64,000 nt of DNA, taken from positions 1-64,000 of the forward strand of contig JAZRMW010000063.1 in assembly GCA_045647865.1 (NCBI GenBank), read 5' to 3'. How positions within the stretch are numbered: the stretch's first letter is position 1; the number at the start of each line of letters is the position of its first letter. Under the pieces are notes generated by a model that was given only the letters and a program-made list of their open reading frames with translations, was not told the DNA's origin and did no database searches. The stretch comes from Phocaeicola_A sp045647865 (GTDB lineage: Bacteria; Bacteroidota; Bacteroidia; Bacteroidales; Bacteroidaceae). Position numbers and translations under genes: made by a program. Below, one piece after another: positions 1 to 8,819 of the stretch.

Positions 1-513
1 ATTGGAGTAACGCTCCATGAAAGGAACCAATCCTGTAGATGTCAAAGCCGAGTTCTTCACCGGTGAACCTTTGGGGCGGATGTGGGAAAGGTCGTGACCA
101 ACACCACCACGACGCTTCATCAGTTGCACCTGCTCCTCATCAATACGGATGATGGCTCCGTAAGAGTCAGCCTGCCCATCCATACCAATAACGAAACAGT
201 TGGAAAGCGACGCAATCTGGAAGTCGTTGCCAATACCTGTCATGGGACTGCCCTGCGGCACAATGTACTTGAAGCGATCCATCAAGTCAAAGAGTTCCTT
301 TGCACTCAATGGGTTAGCATACTTCTGCTCGATACGAGCCACCTCGTTGGCTATACGCCAATGCATGTCCTCTGGCGAGCACTCATAGATTTTTCCGAAC
401 GAGTCTTTGACGGCATACTTGTTCACCCACACACGGGCTGCCAACTCGTCACCTTTGAAGTATTTGAGCGATGCTTCAAATGCTTCGTCGTAAGAATAGG
501 TTTTTTGTTCCAT
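1..513 (-). CDS. Adenosylcobalamin-dependent ribonucleoside-diphosphate reductase, N-terminal part (cut by window edge)
   Basis: This is the first 171 codons of a large enzyme whose remainder lies before the window. It begins MEQKTYSYDEAF and continues with stretches typical of the Bacteroidetes B12-dependent ribonucleotide reductase: VPQGSPMTGIGND, LSNCFVIGMDGQADSYG, MKRRGGVGHDLSHIRPKGS and ALTSTGLVPFMERYSN. The enzyme reduces ribonucleoside diphosphates to deoxyribonucleotides in the cytoplasm using adenosylcobalamin to start radical chemistry. The LSNC cysteine and the GGVGHDLS segment belong to the substrate and allosteric core of the family. The ATG at 513 is preceded by a good Bacteroidetes promoter. 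The family assignment rests on remembered sequence similarity; the B12 class rather than class I cannot be proved without the C-terminal part. Confidence 0.85.
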   Translation of the reverse strand, partial: MEQKTYSYDEAFEASLKYFKGDELAARVWVNKYAVKDSFGKIYECSPEDMHWRIANEVARIEQKYANPLSAKELFDLMDRFKYIVPQGSPMTGIGNDFQIASLSNCFVIGMDGQADSYGAIIRIDEEQVQLMKRRGGVGHDLSHIRPKGSPVKNSALTSTGLVPFMERYSN

Positions 514-538
514 CTGATTAGATTTCAATAAGTGGGTG

Positions 539-570
539 CAAAGCTACAGAGAGTTTACGAGTTAACCAAA
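539..570 (-). promoter_or_regulatory. Bacteroidetes-type promoter for the ribonucleotide reductase gene
   Basis: Read on the minus strand, TTTG (567-570) is followed after 20 nt by TAGCTTTG (539-546), matching TTTG-N19-21-TAnnTTTG. It lies 26 nt upstream of the ATG at 513. The 302-nt gap 514-815 also holds the divergent promoter for the nitroreductase and is otherwise AT-rich without an evident gene. Confidence 0.7.
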
Positions 571-746
571 TTTTTCATCAAGAAGTTATCAACAATTTTA
601 AAAGTTTTCCAAAACAAAACAACTAACATCTGAATTTCAATATTTTACATTTTCAACAAAACCAAAAAGTTCTCCAAAAGAAAAAACCCACATTCAATGG
701 CAATGCATACGACAGAATATTTCTTATTATAATATAGAAGACAAAT

Positions 747-777
747 TTTGCAATTTCAAGGAAAAACCGTACTTTTG
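747..777 (+). promoter_or_regulatory. Bacteroidetes-type promoter for the nitroreductase gene
   Basis: TTTG (747-750), a 19-nt spacer and TACTTTTG (770-777) match the Bacteroidetes primary sigma consensus and sit 38 nt before the start codon at 816. Confidence 0.75.
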
Positions 778-815
778 CAACTACGATAATTACCCATTAA
801 AGAAATAACAAATAT

Positions 816-1556
816 ATGGAAACAATCAAAAACAGACGGAGTATCCGTAAATATAAAGCCGAAGACATCAGCACCGAACTGCTCAACGAGCTACTGGAAA
901 CAGCTGCACGTGCCCAGACAATGGGGAATCTGCAACTGTACAGTGTGGTGGTTACGCGGGAAGCTGCAATGAAAGAGCGCCTGGCTCCTGCCCACTTCAA
1001 CCAGCCAATGGTGAAAGGGGCTCCCGTTGTACTGACATTCTGTGCGGACTTCAACCGCATGACCCAATGGTGTCTCAACCGCAAGGCCGACCCCGGATAC
1101 GACAATTTCCTATCTTTCATGAACGCAGCCAGCGATGCACTGCTCTTATGCCAGAACTTCTGTAATCTGGCAGAAGAAAAAGGGCTGGGAATTTGTTTTC
1201 TCGGCACCACCATCTACAATGCCGGTAGCATCATCGACACATTGGAACTGCCACAATTAGTCATACCCGTGGCAACCATCACCGTAGGTTGGCCCGACGA
1301 ATGTCCACCACAAACCGACCGTCTGCCGTTGGCTGCATTTGTCCATGCCGAGACATACAAGAACTATACACCTGCCGACATTGACAACCACTACTCACCC
1401 AAAGAAGCGCTACTAGAGAATCTGCACTTCGTTGAAATCAACCACAAGGAGACTTTGGCACAAATCTTCACTGATATCCGATACACCCGCGATGCAAACG
1501 TTGCAATGTCGGCATCATTGTTAGAAGTGTTGAAGAAACAAGGATTTATGCAATAA
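816..1556 (+). CDS. Nitroreductase family protein
   Basis: A 246-residue flavin oxidoreductase of the nitroreductase family, expected to bind FMN and use NAD(P)H in the cytoplasm. The start METIKNRRSIRKYKAEDIS is the classic N-terminal FMN-phosphate-binding signature (RRSIRKY). It is followed by LLETAARAQTMGNLQLYSVVVT and a middle segment with DALLLCQNFCNLAEEKGLGICFLGT, where family members contact FMN and form the dimer. The sequence VATITVGWPDE matches the usual I-x-x-G-x-P-x-E element that binds the flavin. The length is normal. The physiological substrate cannot be read from sequence. It has its own promoter and is followed after 98 nt by a reductase gene on the same strand. Confidence 0.88.
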   Translation: METIKNRRSIRKYKAEDISTELLNELLETAARAQTMGNLQLYSVVVTREAAMKERLAPAHFNQPMVKGAPVVLTFCADFNRMTQWCLNRKADPGYDNFLSFMNAASDALLLCQNFCNLAEEKGLGICFLGTTIYNAGSIIDTLELPQLVIPVATITVGWPDECPPQTDRLPLAAFVHAETYKNYTPADIDNHYSPKEALLENLHFVEINHKETLAQIFTDIRYTRDANVAMSASLLEVLKKQGFMQ

Positions 1557-1654
1557 GAAGGATTATGCAGTCAAATAAGGCCTGTGCGTACGTTTCCTAT
1601 GTGCGTTTAAGCCTTCCACTTATAAGTATAATTAAAACAAAGAGATAAGACAGT

Positions 1655-2656
1655 ATGCGTATAGCTATATATGGTGCAGGTTCATTAGGCACAATCTTGG
1701 GAGCATTCATCAACAAGGCCGGTGTGCCCATTGAGTTAATCAATCGCAATGTGGCTCATGTGGAAGCTCTGAAAGCTAAGGGAGCACAAGTGGTGGGGAC
1801 GGTTCAGTTCAGTCAACCCGTCACGGCATATACTCCCGACGAGATGAACGGGCAATATGACATCCTGTTCCTGATGACCAAGCAGCAACACAATGCTGAG
1901 GTGGTGCAAATGTTGAAGGGTTTTCTCGCCCCTGACGGGGTGCTCGTTACCTTCCAAAACGGCTTGCCAGAGATGCAGATTGCTGAAGTGTTGGGCGAAG
2001 AGCGGGTGTTAGGATGCACAGTAGCATGGGGAGCAACCCTTCAAGCTCCCGGCGTATGTGAACTGACAAGCGAACCCGATGCCTTGTCATTCTCATTAGG
2101 AGGAATCTCTTCCCAAAGGAACAAACACTTCAATAAGGTGAAAGAATTGCTGGAAATGATGGGAACAGTGGATGTGGAAGAGAACTTCATCGGTACACGA
2201 TGGAGCAAACTACTGATCAATGCAGCGTTCTCAGGTATGAGCGCCGTGCTGGGATGTACATTTGGAGAAGCGGCAAAGCCCCGCGAATCACGCCGCATCG
2301 TGCAAGCCCTAATCAAAGAGTGCATTGATGTATGTCGGGTTGGAGGTATCCGCATAGAGCCCGTACAGGGGAAAGATATAGTAAAACTGCTCGACTACAA
2401 CAATTTATTAAAGCGTGCCTTCTCTTTCTTCATTATCCCCATTGCCATACGCAAGCATGCCAAATTAAAGGCCAGCATGTTACAAGACATAGAAAAAGGC
2501 AAACCTACAGAGGTGGATGCCATCAACGGAGCCGTGTCCGATTATGGAAGAAAGGTTGGTTGTCCCACCCCTATGAATGACCGTGTGGTAGAGATTATCC
2601 ATAAAATCGAGCAGGGAATACTCAGTCCTAACTTTGACAATCTATCCTATTTTTAA
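1655..2656 (+). CDS. Ketopantoate reductase family protein (2-dehydropantoate 2-reductase-like)
   Basis: A 333-residue NADPH-dependent reductase of the ApbA/PanE family. PanE converts ketopantoate to pantoate in pantothenate synthesis. The N-terminus MRIAIYGAGSLGTILGAFI is a Rossmann GxGxxG fold. MTKQQHNAEVVQ and FQNGLPEMQIAEVLG follow, and RWSKLLINAAFSGMSAVLGCTFGE carries the conserved lysine and asparagines of the catalytic helix. The C-terminal helical part ends with SMLQDIEKGKPTEVDAINGAV, the highly conserved signature around the Glu and Asn substrate contacts. PanE is the classical function, but Bacteroidetes carry several paralogues, so the substrate is left open. A strong hairpin terminator follows directly. 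Confidence 0.85.
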   Translation: MRIAIYGAGSLGTILGAFINKAGVPIELINRNVAHVEALKAKGAQVVGTVQFSQPVTAYTPDEMNGQYDILFLMTKQQHNAEVVQMLKGFLAPDGVLVTFQNGLPEMQIAEVLGEERVLGCTVAWGATLQAPGVCELTSEPDALSFSLGGISSQRNKHFNKVKELLEMMGTVDVEENFIGTRWSKLLINAAFSGMSAVLGCTFGEAAKPRESRRIVQALIKECIDVCRVGGIRIEPVQGKDIVKLLDYNNLLKRAFSFFIIPIAIRKHAKLKASMLQDIEKGKPTEVDAINGAVSDYGRKVGCPTPMNDRVVEIIHKIEQGILSPNFDNLSYF

Positions 2657-2670
2657 CATGAGTTCGATAT
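2652..2670 (+). repeat. Copy of the TTTAACrTGAGTTCGATAT dispersed repeat
   Basis: TTTAACATGAGTTCGATAT lies between the reductase stop codon and the terminator. It differs at one base from the arm of the hairpin at 23843-23889 (TTTAACGTGAGTTCGATAT, read as the reverse complement of the right arm). Two sites 21 kb apart, both just behind a gene end, suggest a small dispersed repeat. Confidence 0.5.
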
Positions 2671-2699
2671 AAGGAGCGGAGCAACCACCTCCGCTCCTT
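2671..2699. terminator. Intrinsic terminator between convergent genes
   Basis: AAGGAGCGGAG (2671-2681), a 7-nt loop and CTCCGCTCCTT (2689-2699) form a perfect 11-bp GC-rich stem followed by a short T run on the plus strand. It ends the reductase gene at 2656 and touches the 3' end of the convergent pectate lyase gene. Confidence 0.85.
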
Positions 2700-4559
2700 T
2701 TATCGTATAATCTTCTTACCATTAATAATATTCACTCCTTTCTTCGGAGCTGAAAGCCTCTGCCCACTGATACTGAATATATTGGTAGGCAAAGTGGTAT
2801 TTTCAGACACGACATGAGGGACAATGCCATGTGACTTTTCTGCGTAAAAAACAAATCCGAAGAATCCTAATTTTGATCCTTTACAAAAGAGTTTATATAC
2901 AGACCCTGCTTTCACCTGAAAAGACATTCCATAAGCAGAAGGATGAGTATCATCGAAAGTGATACCATCGTATGCTGGCATAGTTTCTCCATCTTCTGTT
3001 ACATACAATGGTTTTACCAAGTTATGTTTAACGTATGCTGTAACAACTCCGTCGCAAACAGGTTTAAAAGTATAGTATGTTCCGCCAACAGCATTTCCAT
3101 TGATACCATTCCCTGGAGTATAATAGGAAAATATATCATCGAAAGGATGCGCCACTACGTTAAAGTCAGGACCGCCAGCCTCTCCGTATGTCAATGCAAT
3201 ATTCTCAAGTTCAACAATAGTACCAGCAACCAAAGAATCATCCTTGTTTATTGCGTAAATCAAGTTATCGTTGTTCTGTGCACTCTTCCATATTTTATAT
3301 CTTGCCAACACCTTTTCCCCCCATGTTCCAACAAAAGAGTATGTCGTACGATCGTAAGTATTGAGTGAAGTACGCATTGGTATCCCATTAGCATCGGCTA
3401 TAGGTTCTGTATCATTAAAGTTATAGGCAAAACGGTACGAACATCCCTCATCACTTGTCTTAGGACAGAATATGGGCAATCCTGCCATGGCTGGATTGTA
3501 TGAGTTGCGCGCATTGTCGGCATCATGGTAACTATAATTATTTCCACCATATTCAACCTTGCGTGTAGAGCCTTGTCGGTCGAGAAATTCAAAAAGAGCA
3601 TCGTACGTGCGTCGTCCAATCTCACCCTCGATTTGAACAAAACGTCCCCACAACCGAAAACCAGTTGCATCAATAATCCGCTTATCGTCCTCACCTTGAT
3701 TATTGATAAAACTTTCCAAGGCCTTATCTTCAATCGCATAGTTTTCAAACCACTTCACTCCTCCCTCAATGGATTCAATGACAGCCTCTGTAGGATTCTC
3801 AATACCCATTAAGTATATCAAAATATTGGCACTTTCAGCTCCGGAATATGATGGCATTTCATAGTTTCTTGCAACAGCAGGAAGCAGTGTAACAGGGTCA
3901 TGTTGGGCACACCACACTGTGAGTTCACCTGCATCGTTGCGTATCTGGCAATCTAAGATACATTGCAACCCCTTCTCGTAGCTTTCACGTGCTTTCTGCC
4001 TGGTCGCTTCATCTGTGATATCGGCAAAGTCACCACTGTTACTCATAACATCTTGTAACATCTTGAGTATATTCACGATGGTATTATCATTAAACGTAAT
4101 GAAATTTGAGTAAGATGTCCCAGCACCCCCCTCACGTTTAGGCCAATATTGAGGCCATCCACTACCGCAAAGACCCTGAGCTTCGATTAGACAGTTGAGT
4201 GCTTGATTAAATGCGTTGCGATACCTTTCATCTGGAACAAGGCTATAAACCTTTGCCAAATATCTCATTTCAGTGGTGGTTGCCCCATTGTCAAAACATG
4301 AAAGTTCGCTTTTTTTAGCCTCTATACCAATCTTTTGACTCTCGGTTAACACCTCATGCATCTCCTCGTTCTTGGGCCATCCACCTGTTTCTTTCTGATA
4401 GAGTAATACATTCTCAGCTATCCGTATAGCCTCATCACTACCATACCAATCCTTCTGTTGGCCTAAGGCAAAAGAGTTCTTCCACTCACTATCAGCAAAT
4501 ACAGTTTGAGAACCAATGCTGATAAATAAAAAAGAAATTATACCGAAGAATCTTTTCAT
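2700..4559 (-). CDS. Secreted pectate lyase, polysaccharide lyase family 10, with C-terminal sorting domain
   Basis: A 619-residue exported enzyme predicted to cleave de-esterified homogalacturonan by beta-elimination. The signal peptide is MKRFFGIISFLFISIGSQTVFA. The lyase domain (about residues 30-400) shows the PL10 landmarks GGWPKNEEM, DNGATTTEMRYLAKVY, GWPQYWPKREG, SNFITFNDNTIVNILK, WCAQHDPVTLLP and ARNYEMPSYSGAESANILIYLM. These include the acidic residues used for calcium and substrate in the family. Residues about 430-580 form a beta-rich accessory region. The last 40 residues (NIFSISGQRLSAP…INGKKIIR) resemble a T9SS type A sorting domain, so cell-surface display or release is likely. 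It has its own promoter-like TATCTTTG (4604-4611) and a hairpin separates it from the upstream operon. Confidence 0.88.
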   Translation of the reverse strand: MKRFFGIISFLFISIGSQTVFADSEWKNSFALGQQKDWYGSDEAIRIAENVLLYQKETGGWPKNEEMHEVLTESQKIGIEAKKSELSCFDNGATTTEMRYLAKVYSLVPDERYRNAFNQALNCLIEAQGLCGSGWPQYWPKREGGAGTSYSNFITFNDNTIVNILKMLQDVMSNSGDFADITDEATRQKARESYEKGLQCILDCQIRNDAGELTVWCAQHDPVTLLPAVARNYEMPSYSGAESANILIYLMGIENPTEAVIESIEGGVKWFENYAIEDKALESFINNQGEDDKRIIDATGFRLWGRFVQIEGEIGRRTYDALFEFLDRQGSTRKVEYGGNNYSYHDADNARNSYNPAMAGLPIFCPKTSDEGCSYRFAYNFNDTEPIADANGIPMRTSLNTYDRTTYSFVGTWGEKVLARYKIWKSAQNNDNLIYAINKDDSLVAGTIVELENIALTYGEAGGPDFNVVAHPFDDIFSYYTPGNGINGNAVGGTYYTFKPVCDGVVTAYVKHNLVKPLYVTEDGETMPAYDGITFDDTHPSAYGMSFQVKAGSVYKLFCKGSKLGFFGFVFYAEKSHGIVPHVVSENTTLPTNIFSISGQRLSAPKKGVNIINGKKIIR

Positions 4560-4603
4560 ATCACGTTATTTTACAATTCACAGAACTGAAAGGAATCATA
4601 TAT

Positions 4604-4611
4604 CAAAGATA
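4604..4611 (-). promoter_or_regulatory. Candidate -7 element of the pectate lyase gene
   Basis: On the minus strand TATCTTTG matches TAnnTTTG, 45 nt before the ATG at 4559. No convincing -33 TTTG is present at the usual spacing, so this is moderate evidence that the lyase is transcribed apart from the operon upstream. Confidence 0.45.
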
Positions 4612-4658
4612 TAGGCAGAATACATTTATCTCTATCAAGGATAAATGATTCTGCCTAT
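4611..4658 (-). terminator. Hairpin ending the SusC/SusD operon
   Basis: ATAGGCAGAAT (4611-4621) and ATTCTGCCTAT (4648-4658) pair perfectly, and the stem continues inward with ATTTATC/GATAAAT after one unmatched step. It lies in the 144-nt gap behind the 559-residue gene. On the minus strand it is followed by a T-rich but not pure T tract, so it is a probable terminator or RNA-stabilising structure. Confidence 0.6.
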
Positions 4659-4703
4659 TAATATTTTGTAGGAGATTTCAACTACATTGGTAAGTCCTAC
4701 AGA

Positions 4704-6383
4704 TTATTTTACCAGTATTTTTTGTCCGTTCTGAATATAAAGACCTTTTGTAGGATTGCTTACCACACGACCCGTCAAGTCGTAGATAGGAGCATTGGAG
4801 TCATATTCCACTGTAACCTTTTCAATACCGGCAGCCTCATCACCTTGAACAAATGTCCAAGTTGACTGATATCCTTGACCATCGGTGAAGGTGAGAACTC
4901 CCTGACGACCTGCCACACCTTCGGGAAGAGGATCAGCAATGATGTCGATGCCATAAAAGATGTTTGCACTTTCTGCCACCTTTGTGATATCGGCACGCAA
5001 CCAATCAGCATTTGAGGAAATAGACATTTTCGCGTCAGCTCCCATAAAATAGGCTTCCCAGTTCCATAAAAGAATCGGAGCATATAAACCCTCTGCAGGA
5101 ATTGGAGTATATCCACCGTAATTTACGAAATCGTATGTTGTAGGATCAAAGGCCATATTATAAGGCATAAGCATTTCAACACCCAAATCCAGAGAAGCAG
5201 GATAAGCAATCGGTTCAGTTGCTCCTTCAGGCTGCATAGCATACGGAGTCAAGTATCCGGCATAATTACCTTCGCGAGGAATGTATCCTGCTGTTACCTT
5301 ACCTGAATAAAGGTCACGATCATCCTGATACATAAATGCCCAATATACACTACCATCTTGAGGACCACTGAGAACAATAGCAAACTGTTCGTCAACAAGT
5401 ATAGGCTTTTTAAAACGAATTTCAAGGCTCCAAACATCGCACTCTTCCATGCTTCCCATCAAGCCTATAGGTTTGGCTGAAACAGTTTCAGAAGCCTTAG
5501 TCCAACTTTGGGCAACCTCATCAAATTCCATTACATAAATCGAGAAATCAACATTGGCAATGCTTTGACCAATAGGAGTTGCTACATACGTAAAAATAGA
5601 GTTCAAGAATACAGGATGGAAGGGTTTTTCGAATATTTCGAAATAGTCAGCTTTGTTCTCTTCATGGTATCCGAACAGCATCTGTGTCCAATAACCATTC
5701 ATGGTATTCATGTAAGTATTGTAGAAACTCTCGGCACCAACATCCAAATTGTGGACATAACCATAACCAAGATTTACTGCTTGACCTTCAGTATATTTTC
5801 CTGTTTCATAGTCCTTGGCATAGCCATACTGATAAATTTCTTCTTGACCATTGGGAGCATAAGCTGTCAACTCAGGCATAGGAGAATAAAAGGTCTCACT
5901 ACCAGGAACATAGGTAGCTACAATAGAATCTTCATTTACCACCACCGTATTATTGATATACCAATCAATATATGCAGCATTAGTTGATGCATTTTTGTAC
6001 ACAATATCTTGATAAATAGGTGCCAAAATACCATGACGAGAGTAAACTCCCTCCATGTACTCCAATCCAGATTTGATATTATAAAGACCTGCAGGCATTT
6101 CGTAATAGGCTTTGAACTCTCCTGCACGAGTCATTACTTGCTTAGTTCCCGGGATAATACCAGTCATAGGCTTCATAACCTTGTTAGAAAGGTTCACCTT
6201 ATTCATTTTCAGGGAAGGATTGTGCATCTTCACTGTATTCAACTTCTCCTTCAACTGTTCAACAGAAATCTTTGCAGGAGCAATTCTCTGTGTAGGTACA
6301 TTCCCCTTCGGCAATTGCGCACACACGGATGTAGCTACCAGACAGAGACCTGCCATTACCATTTTCATTTTTGTCATTGACAT
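4704..6383 (-). CDS. Secreted protein with BACON-like module and C-terminal sorting domain
   Basis: A 559-residue exported protein that I cannot assign to a named enzyme family. It has a signal peptide (MKMVMAGLCLVATSVCAQ, with an extra MSMT before it). A long beta-rich middle follows, rich in Tyr, Pro and Gly. At about 450-515 a module reads ISSNADWLRADITK … GRQGVLTFTDGQGYQSTWTFVQ, resembling BACON-type beta-sandwich repeats that commonly bind host or glycan ligands. The end, APIYDLTGRVV…GLYIQNGQKILVK, is a T9SS type A-like sorting signal. It is the last gene of the SusC/SusD operon, 36 nt behind the DUF4302 gene. I infer a surface-exposed accessory binding protein for the same ligand. No catalytic motif is visible. 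Confidence 0.7.
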   Translation of the reverse strand: MSMTKMKMVMAGLCLVATSVCAQLPKGNVPTQRIAPAKISVEQLKEKLNTVKMHNPSLKMNKVNLSNKVMKPMTGIIPGTKQVMTRAGEFKAYYEMPAGLYNIKSGLEYMEGVYSRHGILAPIYQDIVYKNASTNAAYIDWYINNTVVVNEDSIVATYVPGSETFYSPMPELTAYAPNGQEEIYQYGYAKDYETGKYTEGQAVNLGYGYVHNLDVGAESFYNTYMNTMNGYWTQMLFGYHEENKADYFEIFEKPFHPVFLNSIFTYVATPIGQSIANVDFSIYVMEFDEVAQSWTKASETVSAKPIGLMGSMEECDVWSLEIRFKKPILVDEQFAIVLSGPQDGSVYWAFMYQDDRDLYSGKVTAGYIPREGNYAGYLTPYAMQPEGATEPIAYPASLDLGVEMLMPYNMAFDPTTYDFVNYGGYTPIPAEGLYAPILLWNWEAYFMGADAKMSISSNADWLRADITKVAESANIFYGIDIIADPLPEGVAGRQGVLTFTDGQGYQSTWTFVQGDEAAGIEKVTVEYDSNAPIYDLTGRVVSNPTKGLYIQNGQKILVK

Positions 6384-6419
6384 AATAATTCTCGTTTTTT
6401 ATTTTTTACCTAATAGTGA

Positions 6420-7847
6420 TTAATATGCTTTCATAATTCCCAGATAGCCGCCAGTTTCCTTATTCACGAAACTGAAATAGCGATCCTCGTCAGATGGGAC
6501 AACTACACAATTGATTCTCTCACGGTTAGATCCGAACACACCATTGAGATATGCCACGAATGCATCACCCACCTGCTCCTTAAACTCCAATGCCAAAGGA
6601 GAGTCAATCGCAAATTCACCAGTCTCAGTGTCTGTACCGGCAAAGAGCAATGTATTGGTAGCAATACCACGGAAAGTAATTTCATCAGTAGCGAATGTTG
6701 ACCATGAATAATTAATCTGAACCTGTGCAATGACAGTCTGGGTACGACCTCCGGCATCAGGCAACTCTGCATACAGACCTACGTAATAGTCTTTATTGTA
6801 TCCAGGTACAACCAACATGTAGAGGTAGTTCTTGATATTACGGGCCAAATTATACCACAGATCGTTACATTCCTCGGGATGAATATCGAACTGATACATG
6901 TCGTCACGTTCAACCATAATACCGTCAATCTCCTCTTCAAAGATTCCCTTGAACACTTTATCCTGTACATCAAATGTCATCTTGGGACGACCATTTTCAG
7001 CATTCTTGATGGTAGAGCCTTCTATACCATTCACCAAGAAGTCGTTTGTGGTTGCACTGTGTTTAAAGTGAGTAATCTCGATATTTTCACCAATGTACAA
7101 CGGTTTTTCCAAACGAATTTCGTTCTGAGTAAAACGGAAACGGCATAAATCAGTCTTGACCTTACCGTCAATCTGCTGGTACACAACACCCATACGAGTA
7201 GTCATATTGAAGTCTGTCATCACAACAGGATCACATCCCTCTACCTCGATATCGCGGAAGAATGAATTTCCTGCTTCAAATGTTTCTATCATGTTGTTTA
7301 CTCCATCAAAATAGGTATCCCATTCAACCGTATTCTTTACCATGAAACATCTCTTCTGTGCCTTCAACGACTTGAGATAAATGGTATCACCCGCTTCGCT
7401 GTGTCCCATAATGATGAAATCGTTCTCACCATTCCAACCATAACCAGGAACATTCAGTTCGGGATCAGCCAACTTGGTAATCAAGTTATAGGTCGCAAAT
7501 GTCAACACGGGAGCCTCTGACTGCTGAATGGTGTAATCAGATTCTTGAGGAACATAAGGTTTCTGCAAATCATCCTCATTCGCATAAAGATAGAAAAAAT
7601 TCTTGTCGGTCATCATTGTAACACGACCATTTTCGTGGAATTTCATCAAGAATGTATAAACACCATACTGAGTGTCATCAGGTGAATAGTCAAAACGCCA
7701 TCCTAACTCAGAAGAAGTCAACAACTCCTTATGCTCACTGATGTATTCACCAACAATCTGACTCGGATTGCGATAGTCCTCTTCGTCACAAGCTGTTGCA
7801 AGGAACAATGTTGCCACAAAAGGCAATATATATTTAAACTTTTTCAT
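6420..7847 (-). CDS. DUF4302 family lipoprotein
   Basis: A 475-residue predicted outer-membrane lipoprotein. I use the ATG at 7847, one base after the stop of the upstream gene, because MKKFKYILPFVATLFLATAC is a complete lipoprotein signal with Cys20 followed by DEED, the acidic surface-export signal of Bacteroidetes. An in-frame ATG at 7883 lies inside the previous gene and would spoil the signal. The start of the mature protein (EYISEHKELLTSSELGWRF…YGVYTFLMKF…GRVTMM) is typical of DUF4302, a family found next to SusC/SusD pairs and PF15890 metallopeptidases. The function is unknown. A ligand-binding or structural role in the outer-membrane complex is inference from position. Confidence 0.8.
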   Translation of the reverse strand: MKKFKYILPFVATLFLATACDEEDYRNPSQIVGEYISEHKELLTSSELGWRFDYSPDDTQYGVYTFLMKFHENGRVTMMTDKNFFYLYANEDDLQKPYVPQESDYTIQQSEAPVLTFATYNLITKLADPELNVPGYGWNGENDFIIMGHSEAGDTIYLKSLKAQKRCFMVKNTVEWDTYFDGVNNMIETFEAGNSFFRDIEVEGCDPVVMTDFNMTTRMGVVYQQIDGKVKTDLCRFRFTQNEIRLEKPLYIGENIEITHFKHSATTNDFLVNGIEGSTIKNAENGRPKMTFDVQDKVFKGIFEEEIDGIMVERDDMYQFDIHPEECNDLWYNLARNIKNYLYMLVVPGYNKDYYVGLYAELPDAGGRTQTVIAQVQINYSWSTFATDEITFRGIATNTLLFAGTDTETGEFAIDSPLALEFKEQVGDAFVAYLNGVFGSNRERINCVVVPSDEDRYFSFVNKETGGYLGIMKAY

Positions 7848-7848
7848 A

Positions 7849-8811
7849 TCAATACAATTCAACCTCACCGTTAATAATTTCACCTATAATAAAGTTGCCA
7901 TCGTGGATGTAATCTCTTCCTTCAGGCCAACCCAATTCAGCCTTGATAGCCTTGTACACGGCATCTTGGAACTTGTTGACATTGATACCCCAAACGTCCC
8001 TCATCCATTCGTCCACGATACGTTCCTTTTCACGAATAATCTTACGGGCAGAATCACTCTTCACCTTCTTGTCAATCAAGTAGTTCCAAGCAGCAGGAGA
8101 ATTCACCAGTTTCACTGAGAGGATTTCCACGAAATCTTCATCTTCCTTAGCTTTTGAATAAGCAGTGATGAAACCCTCCTCACGTGCAGCATCGTTGGTT
8201 GTATTTGTCCAAGCAGAAGTATAAAGTCCCTTAGAAAGCACACGGTACTCACCATCATAATCCTTATTGTTCTGCTGAAGGATATGAGCAAACTCGTGAT
8301 GCATTGTATGGAAATACATCACAAACTCTTCTACATTACTGGGTGAAAGACTGTTTACATCATAGAGGAATATTTGACGTCCACCCTCTGCAAATCCCTT
8401 GGTTTCAGTTCCTGATTCATTGAGTGCAGGAGAACCAACCACCAACATTTCCTTGATTGTAAATTTGGCGAAATCGGCAGAATCCAAATATTCAATATAA
8501 GGGTCCATCCATACCCGTTTCAACATGGAGAGGAAAGGCAACATCTTCTCTTCCTTTACAGGAGTCAGATTCTTACCCATGTCTTGACGACCATCTTCCC
8601 AACGATATACAACACGAATATTATAGGGTTTGGTGAAGTTTTCGTAAATATACTTACCTATTTCTGTTGTGTCCCACATTGCAGATTCTGGCATCTCAAT
8701 GATAGAACCGCTTATTTCATCCTCATCACAAGCAGTAAAGAGGAATGATGACAACCCCAACATCAAGCAGGGCATCAACCAAAAAATTCTTTTTATCTGA
8801 TTTTTCTGCAT
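7849..8811 (-). CDS. Putative zinc-binding metallopeptidase lipoprotein (PF15890-like)
   Basis: A 320-residue lipoprotein with signal …LSSFLFTAC, Cys28 followed by DEDE (surface-export signal). Around residue 172 it carries HTMHHEFAHILQQ, an HExxH zinc-peptidase motif in the form seen in the Bacteroidetes putative zinc-binding metallopeptidase family. Later ARIEEGFITAYSK-like text (AAREEGFITAYSKAKEDEDF) supplies conserved acidic residues that could be the third ligand. The family regularly sits beside SusD and DUF4302 genes. I infer a surface peptidase trimming a peptide or protein before uptake by the neighbouring SusC/SusD. It is separated by 8 nt from susD and by 1 nt from the next gene, so translation is probably coupled. 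Confidence 0.82.
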   Translation of the reverse strand: MQKNQIKRIFWLMPCLMLGLSSFLFTACDEDEISGSIIEMPESAMWDTTEIGKYIYENFTKPYNIRVVYRWEDGRQDMGKNLTPVKEEKMLPFLSMLKRVWMDPYIEYLDSADFAKFTIKEMLVVGSPALNESGTETKGFAEGGRQIFLYDVNSLSPSNVEEFVMYFHTMHHEFAHILQQNNKDYDGEYRVLSKGLYTSAWTNTTNDAAREEGFITAYSKAKEDEDFVEILSVKLVNSPAAWNYLIDKKVKSDSARKIIREKERIVDEWMRDVWGINVNKFQDAVYKAIKAELGWPEGRDYIHDGNFIIGEIINGEVELY

Positions 8812-8819
8812 AATTCTAC

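Noticed and set aside
1557..1654. Hairpin terminator between the nitroreductase and reductase genes
   Set aside because: Only AAGGC/GCCTT could pair over a long loop; too weak to call.
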